64,000 bases of DNA, taken from assembly GCA_036924285.1 (NCBI GenBank), contig JAYKYS010000001.1, positions 41,539,501 through 41,603,500 on the forward strand, in the 5' to 3' direction. Origin of the DNA: Asterella californica (lineage: Eukaryota > Streptophyta > Marchantiopsida > Marchantiales > Aytoniaceae). Below, piece by piece: positions 55,728 to 64,000 of this stretch. Within the stretch, counting starts at the first letter, position 1. Each line of letters starts with the position of its first letter. The notes below the pieces were generated by a model. That model did not search any database. It was not told where the DNA came from and worked only from the letters and a program-made list of their open reading frames with translations. The translations under genes were made by a program, and so were the position numbers.

Positions 55728-58700
55728 CTAGTGATCATTCTAAAACCGCTCTCAGCTGCAGTAATCGAAGCGCTGAATTGAGGTTTATATGGATGTCCTA
55801 AGCTTAATCTTTCAAGCTAGAGCGGCCTTTAAATTTCCTTTCAGTCCATGCCATTATCTGGTTCGGATAGCTAGTGATCGAGCAGGATCACTATCTGGTG
55901 GTATCGAGTAATATATATATCATGAGTGACTCGATCCTTGCCAATCTCAGAGATCTCAATTTCATTTTGGTTGCAAGCTAGCTATAGCTTTTAGCTTTAC
56001 TTATACGACATAGTCCAGGCTGTGTATATATATGAGTAAACTTATAAGATCCATCTCTTCAGTTTCGATTTGTCCATCCTTCAGGTGGACTAATTACTCC
56101 GTTCAGGATGTTTTGGTTGTGACTCCACTGCTTACTGCTCCAGAATGGAGCTCCACGACAATGAAGAATAGCAATTCCACCTGGTCTTCGAGCTAGTTTC
56201 AAATCAAGTATCTCCAAGTTCGATGTCTTCCATCGGCTCAAAATGGATAATGAGAAATCACCTAACACTTTACTGCTTTCTACTTTTATGCAGAGCTAAT
56301 GTTGTCATAGAGTTAGTACGAGTAATTAGAGCATCTCCACCCATATAGCGATAAATATCTCTTCATCTCTGTTTTAGAGATTAAGAGTAAATTTCAAGGA
56401 TCTTTTCTTTTAAAGGTGAGATTTACCACCGCCAGTTTTAAATGGGATTTTAAAGAGCATCAAGTGTTGAACGATTTACACAAAACTCTAACTTGTACGA
56501 AAGTATCGCAAATTGTTCTTCCAAATGTTGATTTTAAATATCTCTATTAATATCTTTAAAAGCACCACAGCTTTTAAAGATCTATTAAATTGAAAAAGAG
56601 TGTAAAGATAAACATGCCATTGGAAGGTTTTCCTTTAAACCACAAGTATGCCAAAGAAGATAGAGGTTCTTGGTGGAGTTCAGAATTTTGCCAGAAAATT
56701 TAAGTTTTTTATAATTTCTGGCCAAAACTCCCTAAATATATAGCTCTGGTGAAATAGATTTCAATTTCATGCGAGATGATCATTGTAACTCGATTTACTC
56801 TTATTAAGAGTATTGCTCATAAAAAATTTCCAAATTTCCAAAATATAAGAATATATCTTTCGTGGTACAGATTCGCACCTGATTTTCCTATTTGTTTCTC
56901 ATCGGTTAGATCTCAATTAAAAGTGACATTTCTGGTTCATTTTACATATCTTAAGAGTTTTGAGTATTTTGAATTAGATAATCAATAAATAAAAACTAGA
57001 CAAGTAGACACAATTCTGATGAGCTAACCAACCCAAACTAATAGTAAAAACTTTGAATGAAAACTGACAATATGTGTTACTTAACAGGCTCCTTACTCAC
57101 TGAGAGTTGTGGGAGAGTTAAAGAAGTGCCGTGTGGAGATGCTCTTAGTGCCTGTTCCCACTAGGTGTTTCTTTCGTTTATGTCATTAAACTTGTTTAGG
57201 TTGGGTAATAAGCATATGTTCTGACTCAACAGCTTTTCAGAAACTATTTACAAAATCTTACCTTGGGTCAGAGGTTCCTCTTCCCGACCTCTATGCATCT
57301 TTTGCTACATCCAGAGGTGTTTCAGAATAAATTAGAAATATTCAGAACAGTAACCAGAAACAAGCAAGCTAAGGAGTAGTTTCAGTTGATTTGGTGTGTC
57401 TTGAAGTACATTGTTTGGAATAATCTCAATAAGAAGCGATAGGTTGAAAAACCTAGTCGTTAAAGTTTGGAAAACTTTAACGATCAGAAGGTAGTGCACA
57501 GTTGTTCGGTTTGAAAAGCCTGGCAGAAAAACCTAACCAGTCAGAAGACATTGCCCAATAGATAGGAGGTAATGCAAAATATTTTCACAAATCATGGTGG
57601 GAACTCTAGGTTTGGACAAGCCATATAGGTGAAATGTGAGAAAAGGCCTTTAATGTAACCGTGCAAGTAGTGTTTTGTTGTTACATATTATATAGTTTAG
57701 ACCGTTATCTGGAACCTATGTAAGTGGTGGTTGAAGCTACGTTTGACCATTCAAGATGAATATATTGATCAGTTTTCCAATTTTTATATCTTTCAAAAGG
57801 ACTCATATATCTATAGATTCTAAAATCGGTTTGTATTTGGAAACATACTCCTAGTGTACGATATTCAGAATTTCATCAATTCTTGATGAAGCATAACTAA
57901 ACTCAGCAGATTGGTCTGAATCTAAATTTATGTCTAGATAGAGATAAATTCAAAATGAGATTTAATTATATTTAATTTTAATGTTATACTATCACAGAGT
58001 TATTAAAGTAAGAACCACAAGAATAAACTTCAAGACTTAGAATCACATTCCAGAAAGGACAAAAAAGGAATGCTGGTTCAGAAATATACTTTCCAGTGTC
58101 CGATCGGAAAGCTGAAATGTCGCGAACAGATTAATGAGGATAAAGTATGATTCAATCAAGTGGGTGTTGCAGACTGCTTTTGATCTGTGAATTCGAAGGT
58201 GCTTATTAGTTGGATAAGTTTTTTCACTTTTAATCTCCGGATCAATAATAGATTCGGATCATAATTCCAAATCTGGGCTCTGAATCAAGTATTGTTTCTA
58301 ATTGCTGTGCCTAGATTTCAGCTTCTTAAATCTGTGAATTGTGATAGTTGAGAAAGAAAGTTAGTAAGTGACATGAACTTGTGAATATCACATTTCACGA
58401 TTATTCCGAATCTCTAGATCAAAACTGAGAGATCAGATACATTTCTGAGGAACATGTTGGACTGATTCCACCACAGCTATCACCTACAACTTTTATTTTG
58501 TATACGCAGGACCTGCAACTAGCTAAGAATCATCATATTAACTGTGATATGCTATTTAAGTATATGACATGCATGATGACCTGATTTATATTATCATAAA
58601 GTAAACCTGCAAATGACACATGCATGTATTCAGATGTCCTTTCTGCCATACAAGAATAGGCCCATAGGGCTCCATCAAATCCAAAATATAAGAAATTTTG

Positions 58701-59027
58701 AGTTATTACTTCTCAAAAATCTTGTAGCACGAAGAGCTTCTGAATCATTTAACAAAACGAATAATAAGACAAAATGAATGTCATTTCGAAATGGAAGTGA
58801 TAAAGTATTAGACATACAAGTGGGATCTAAGATAGCGAGAGAAATCCGGTTCGAGATCGATCATCCAGTGTCTTTTGTAAATTTACAAACTATGCAACTA
58901 CTTCCATTCTGCAACTTCTACTTTAATCTAGCTACCGTTCTTTTCAGTTGTTTCATTCATCGCTTCTACTAGGCTTTGGATCACAAGAATCCCACAACTG
59001 TTACAACCTACTCAGATCAGAAAAAGA
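55728..59027. other. Gene-free stretch
   Basis: AT-rich with no frame I can support. A short perfect inverted repeat, cgttaaagttt with aaactttaacg, lies at about 57459-57483. The right end is the 3' flank of the minus-strand gene that ends at 59028. Confidence 0.5.
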
Positions 59028-62000
59028 TTAGTCAAGGTAATCATTTGTAGAAAGAGGATCAGTGCTTCCGTCTTCGGAGAGAATATCAGCAAAAATATGA
59101 AACTGTATGTGACCCTGTGAAGGTGATGCAAGAAGCGGGGTATTGAGACCACCATCTAGCTCGAGATCTGTCCCTGCTCCACAAGCGTTAATAGAACGCG
59201 TGCTTCTCGCTTTGGGTCCATCTTCTGTTGCTCTCCTCGATCGAAGTGAAGCTCGTTTCTTCTTGGGAGTCACTGTCAGAGGCAGAAACAGTGATGTGAC
59301 TGAGTATGAATTCGAATGTTATAGCAAAACGGTTAAAAAATCAACATTCTAGTTGTCCGCGGCCGGACCTACCAAATCAGGAGCATCAATCCATATTGTT
59401 AGTATAGTAGCTAGTAGGTAAGTATGTAAGTATGATCTTACGACAGAGCTATAAATATCTTCTCAGCTTCTTCCTGATAAACATGTGAAACGGGTTCTTC
59501 ATCTCCATGGGCACACGACAGAAAACTTACTGATTCGATTATCGATATCGAACAATTGCTTTGAACCCTGGCTTAGTAAATGGTTACGATAAATCCAGAG
59601 ACTAGCCAATCATAGCGAGGAATGAGATTCAGATACAGAACACTGTCAAACGGAAAAGAAACTTCGGAACCATCCATATATACAGACGCATAGTGTTATC
59701 TCCTATGCATACATACAGGACACTGCACTTTAATTCGTCTTGTATATGTATATATCTCTCTCTCTCTGCAGTGGTTAACAGCAAGATGCAAAAGCTAACC
59801 GCCATAGTTACGATTAAGATAACCCGTAAAGAAGCTGGACCTGGAATGAGTATGCATTGAACTTGTATTGGGTGCATGATGTTCCAGAGAAATGCTTCCA
59901 AATCTTACGAAAGTGCAGAAACCAGCACATTGCACCAAATCAGAACCATCGTATGGAAAACAATATAGATGACCTTATAATATGAGACGGAGTATAATCT
60001 AAGCGTAGATTAAAGGAGAGTACACAAAGCGGTCTATATACTATACTGATCGATTTTGAGGCGGTCAGCCGAACTGTGACTTCAGGGATTTTCGAGCGAA
60101 CCTATCAAATTGAACAGCGCATATAAAGTAAAATTTAAAGTATTGTGATTCGAAGAGCTAACATATATACACACCTGGTGAGAACTGCGGCTTCTTCGGC
60201 AACCTAGCTAGTTTATAGATCCACCTCTTCTCTTTACGAGAATTTGTGAGGTTGCTCAAATCTTCAGGTCGCGTACATTCTGGTTTCATAGCGTGGATGG
60301 TCAGGGCAGATCGCTTTGCGGTTATAGGGACATGAACTCCCCCACCTGCAAGACAGAAGTCCACAAACGCTCCATTTTAGACTAATTTTCTCTACATCGT
60401 TTACAACTGAAAATGTATCGTAGATAGAGGTTAACCGTGGCTTTTTCACAATTTTGGGTGAATCTATCAAACTGCATCAAGCGGGTTGATACTGTTCCTA
60501 ACTGGATACCAGACAGACGATGAAAACATTGGGAACAAGAGCACAACGAGGGCCTAACTTTGTCTCCATAGAATATTCTTGGCAAGTCGTATGCGGTGAT
60601 AACGTCAGATAACAAAAGTTGCATGAACACATTTCTTAAACAGGAATGGCTACAACTCGGAATTTCATACATACGCGAATCTGAATGCCAAAACTTATAG
60701 CACAGTTTTGCAGAAGAGAACTCACCGGTGCCGGAGCCGAGGAGACCATCATTGTCAAGCAACTGCAACTCGAATGCCGCTGATCGCGCCAGCATACTTT
60801 CTTCCATGTAGATAGGAGACTGGGTACCGGTGTCCGCAGGTTTGGGGTAAGGAGCCATTAGCACATCGTTGAAACCTTTTAAAGCTGAGCCCTGTTCACC
60901 TGTGATATACGCAGAACATGGAAATGGGGCTTTTTCCACCTGTATAGTCTGATTTCTTGTGGTTGAAGATCCTGTACCAACGGGATCGAATAAACTCAGC
61001 TCATACATATGAGGATTGTCCATGAGTTGCATCTCGCCGAAATATGAAGACGCTGATTTGTTCGGTAGATGCTCGAGAGTGTAGCCATGAGGCAGTTCGA
61101 CATCTTCGATTATATCACCTGTGTCTGAAAAATGGGAAATCGACCCAGTGCGAGCTTGCAGGCCTGGAACCCGATTCTGTACATGGAGACCCAAACTGCA
61201 AGTTGAGTAAGGTGCTGGCGGTAAGTACTCTCTGAAGTTCCCAGATCTAGTTGATGTACATGTTGAGAACACTGTTGACTCACACGTACATGCAGTATAT
61301 TCCACTGATGAGTTGCCAAGATCCGTTATCTTGTACGCTCCATAACCTGAACCGCTCTGATATGGGGATGAAAACATCTTCTTACCTCCAACTGTTTCGA
61401 GCTTCCGGATAGGATGTGGGGAAGGCTTGACCTCCTCCGAGTCCAAGAGCGTTAGGTCAGGTGAAAAAGATCTTACATTCTGCTCAAGGTATGTAGGTAC
61501 CGGTAAGCAAGACGACAACGGGGGAGAGAAGAAGTGCTCTCCTGCTGCTGAAGTAGATGATGCACCCATAAAACTCACTCCATTACCTCCTTCAAATTGA
61601 AGTTGTTGTGACGGAAATGTACATACTTTGTTTCCATCGCGAGGTTGCACGTTGAAGGTTTCCTCCACCCCACTTTGCGCACAATCGCCAAACATCATCA
61701 AACGATGCTCTTGGAACATAGTTTTTGGTAGAGCCGTCTGTAGATCGTCTTCGCACAGCATCCTAGCAAAGTGTGAGTTCATATCATGCCCTTCGTGCCT
61801 CAGCACTGGAATCTTAGAGCTTCTTAAGAGGTCCAAGCCAAAAGACGAAACCGGGATGTTATAGTAAGCCTCTGCAACTTCATCCATGATCGTCCTTGAA
61901 GTCTTAGCGTCCGTTTTTAATTCAGGAAACAAGGACAATGTATCATCAACTTGCTTTCCTTGCAGATCAATGCCTAGCTCATGAAAGAAAGCCAGAGACC

Positions 62001-62193
62001 CATTTCCTCCACTCGTTGCCGTCGTTAGCACTACTGCCTCGGGCGGATGCACTATCGAGCTCCCATCTTCCCGGGCCCCAGAAAACAAAGACTCTGGCTC
62101 ATTTCTTCCCAAGTCAAGCGTCGGCTCATTACTCATTGCACCCTCTTCCTCCTTCTCCTCCTCCGCGTACTCTCTCGTAGGATAGCAAAACAT
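59028..62193 (-). CDS. Probable nuclear protein of unknown function, three exons, 627 aa
   Basis: Exon 1 runs 62193-60726 from an ATG, exon 2 60345-60175 and exon 3 59272-59028 to a TAA. Introns are 380 and 902 bp. Both donors (GTGAG, GTGTG) and acceptors (TTGCAG, GACAG) are standard, both junctions are phase 1, and the frame is kept throughout, which supports the model. The N-terminal half is acidic and Ser-rich (EEEKEEEGA near the start). It has no membrane segment or signal peptide. Around the exon 1/2 joint are AFELQLLDNDGLLGSGTG and GGVHVPITAKRSALTIHAM. The C-terminus is very basic (RKEKRWIYKLARLPKKPQ, TPKKKRASLRSRR), a likely nuclear localisation signal, followed by an acidic end. I do not recognise the family. 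A transcriptional or chromatin role is possible but unproven. A decayed relative lies at 12095-13400. Confidence 0.75.
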
Positions 62194-63530
62194 CGTCTAT
62201 CCACCTTGAAATGGAGGCCTAGCTGCTGCTGTGGGAGAAAGAGATTGCACGGTGCGGAACAATTCGTCTTCAAATCCAGTCGGCGGCTTGCTGCGGCGGA
62301 GTGGAAACAAACATTTATTCGTCCTTCACCCTTCTGTTGCACGAGACCAGACAGTGATGTTTAGAATCGAAGCCTAAAATTTTTGTCGGTCCCAGTCCGT
62401 GAATCGAAAAAGCGGAGCAACAAAGAAACAAATATTGCGACTAGTTGCGACTCATTCCGGCTTGATTTACTACAGTAGCTACGTACGTATATAACATCTT
62501 GTCGTTTCGGATTTTCTATTTACAGGTACGACATTGCCCGGCCCGTACCTGCTACCGTAGTACCAAGATCCTAACCGATGATCTTACCCTCTAGATTTGG
62601 ACCTGTACCAACAGTGTCAACCGACGATCCTGCCACCTAGACTTGGTGTTTTGGCAACTACCAATGGCATGCACTTCACTTACTTCTGGTAACTCTCTGT
62701 ACGGGTGAAACTCACCGAATGCAAATCTGCTGTAACCATTCAAACTTTTCTTTTCTTTCCCCTTCAAAACCTAATTTAGTTTAGTAAAGTCAAGCTGGCA
62801 GATCTATCGGAATTGAACTATATGTCAACATACTTATATTTCTGGTCCATACATTGACGAATTGTGCTCTATCTTATCGTTTTCACTCTCAATATGAAAC
62901 CATATGTTGCAGCTTTAAATGCAAGGAGTTCCAATTTATATGAAAGGCACGCTGAATGAAACATATGAAAGTACACATACAGTAAAAGATTAAGGTTAAT
63001 AAGTCATCTAATTATGTGTTATGATCAAGAATAAATCATCACTAATTTTACAGCGATAGCAGTGGGGGTGAAGAAATCTTTGGCCTCATCAGGCATGTCG
63101 ATTGTTAGTTGCAAAGTAACAATTTAGGGTTTTTTGCTCGGGACTTCACTACTGCAACTACACTTCAGGCACAGACGGAACTTTGGACTGAAAATAGCTC
63201 CAGTCACGAGCAGGAAAGAGAAAAAACGGTTTCAGAAACGGTTTCAGTTATCGTTTCGAACCGCTCTGTCCTAATAGGACTAGTCGATCGTCGGACACCA
63301 AAATCAATTATTTAGAGCTGCTTCTCTCCACTATCGGCCATGGGTTTACCCTTCACACGTGACGAAAACTTGGACTGAGAAACATTGAAGAGTCAAAACA
63401 CAGTGAACCGGCCGTTGAGAGTAGTCAAAATACAGACCTTTTCACTTACAGTAGCCATTCCACGCCATCTTAGTTCGTGAAGAAGTTGACTCCTCCCTCA
63501 CAATATGGAGGTGTTCATCACTACATTTCT
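62194..63530. other. Upstream region of the minus-strand gene
   Basis: It would contain the leader and promoter of the gene starting at 62193. Apart from the TATA-like site at 62487-62495 I see no defined element. Plus-strand frames here are shadows or unsupported. Confidence 0.45.
62487..62495 (-). promoter_or_regulatory. Possible TATA box of the three-exon gene
   Basis: On the minus strand gttatatac lies about 295 bp before the ATG at 62193. It would give a leader of about 265 nt. Position and sequence are plausible only. Confidence 0.22.
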
Positions 63531-63799
63531 TAAACCCCCTGCGCCCCTGGAAATACTCTTGGTAACCGAGACGACAAAGAAATTTAACCGTTAACCTAAA
63601 ATGCTTTTGCTGATAAAACTATCTTTCGAGAACAAAGTATGTTAAGTAAATACTAAACCTCTTGCCCCTGGAAATATACTTGATAACCAAGAATAATTCA
63701 TTTCGCGGGTAGACGGTATGCGAAAAGAGAAATATCCAATATACTTTTGTTGATAGAATTTGCCTGCGAGAACAGAATTGGTTAAGTAATATTTACTAA
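63531..63799. repeat. Imperfect tandem repeat, two units of about 125-145 bp
   Basis: Unit 1 (63531-63653) and unit 2 (63654-63799) share taaacc, cccctggaaata, ataacc, cttttg-tgata, cgagaaca and ggttaagtaa-type segments in order. Divergence is substantial. Confidence 0.65.
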
Positions 63800-64000
63800 C
63801 TTAAAGACACTATGATTCACTTCAGAGTTCAGTTGAGAAACATTGAAACGAAATTCTTGTAGGTTCATAGAACAAAACAATGTCTTCTGGCTAACCTAAA
63901 ATAGATGGAAAGAAAAAAGGAATATTTTATTTCTTGCTTTTATTTCCAGTGGGTTAAATGGAAAACTCTCTTAATGCTTTACACTCTATAATCTGCTTCT

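Noticed and set aside
1..64000. CRISPR arrays, bacterial operons and rRNA genes
   Set aside because: No regularly spaced short repeats with unique spacers, no clustered same-strand bacterial-type genes and no rRNA-like sequence were seen; the window is eukaryotic in character.

Overview
This window reads as nuclear DNA of a land plant, most likely a spore-bearing one (liverwort, moss or lycophyte). The evidence is a STIG1-type gene with an extensin-like proline domain, a gene whose three exons join through standard GT-AG introns, and Ty3/Gypsy polyproteins that closely resemble, from memory, those annotated in Marchantia-type bryophyte genomes. The genus is a recollection and was not verified. 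Gene density is low: two loci look intact (a secreted extensin-STIG1 protein and an unrecognised probable nuclear protein), two are decayed relatives of them, and nearly all the rest is transposon debris and gene-free sequence.

Layout. 1-6300: AT-rich, gene-free, with small tandem repeats and near-perfect hairpins. 6301-11259: two long terminal repeats (R1, R2; transcription orientation minus) almost back to back. 11934-13400: a decayed paralogue of the gene at 59028-62193, with perfect hairpins and a 124-bp tandem duplication at its 3' side. 13400-21200: gene-free apart from a 457-bp poly(A)-tailed retroposon with 13-bp target duplications (19645-20127). 21660-22799: the extensin-STIG1 gene (+). 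26073-28500: remains of a CACTA-like DNA transposon (-). 28650-51325: a dense nest of Gypsy-type elements. 55334-55727: a decayed STIG1 copy (+). 59028-62193: the three-exon gene (-). 62194-64000: upstream region of that gene and a tandem repeat.

The nest is the most interesting part. Family 1 (28650-34230 plus strand; fragments at 34231-37201; gag-only copy at 46032-51325 minus strand) has an unusual Asp-His-Gly protease motif. Family 2 (37202-46031, minus strand) encodes gag, an aspartic protease, a complete cytosine-C5 DNA methyltransferase domain, reverse transcriptase, RNase H, integrase and a C-terminal PHD finger. Its methyltransferase is split by a solo LTR of 1363 bp, and its catalytic lesions and stop codons look like C-to-T/G-to-A changes. 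Family 2 was inserted into the integrase region of a family-1 copy. It was later interrupted by the solo LTR and cut at its gag end by the LTR-gag-LTR element.

The two intact loci show no sign of acting together. The methyltransferase-retrotransposon is the best candidate for an unusual system: an element that would carry its own DNA-methylating enzyme and a putative chromatin reader. Retrotransposon-encoded cytosine methyltransferases have been reported in dinoflagellates and a charophyte alga, so the principle is known. The copy here is defective.
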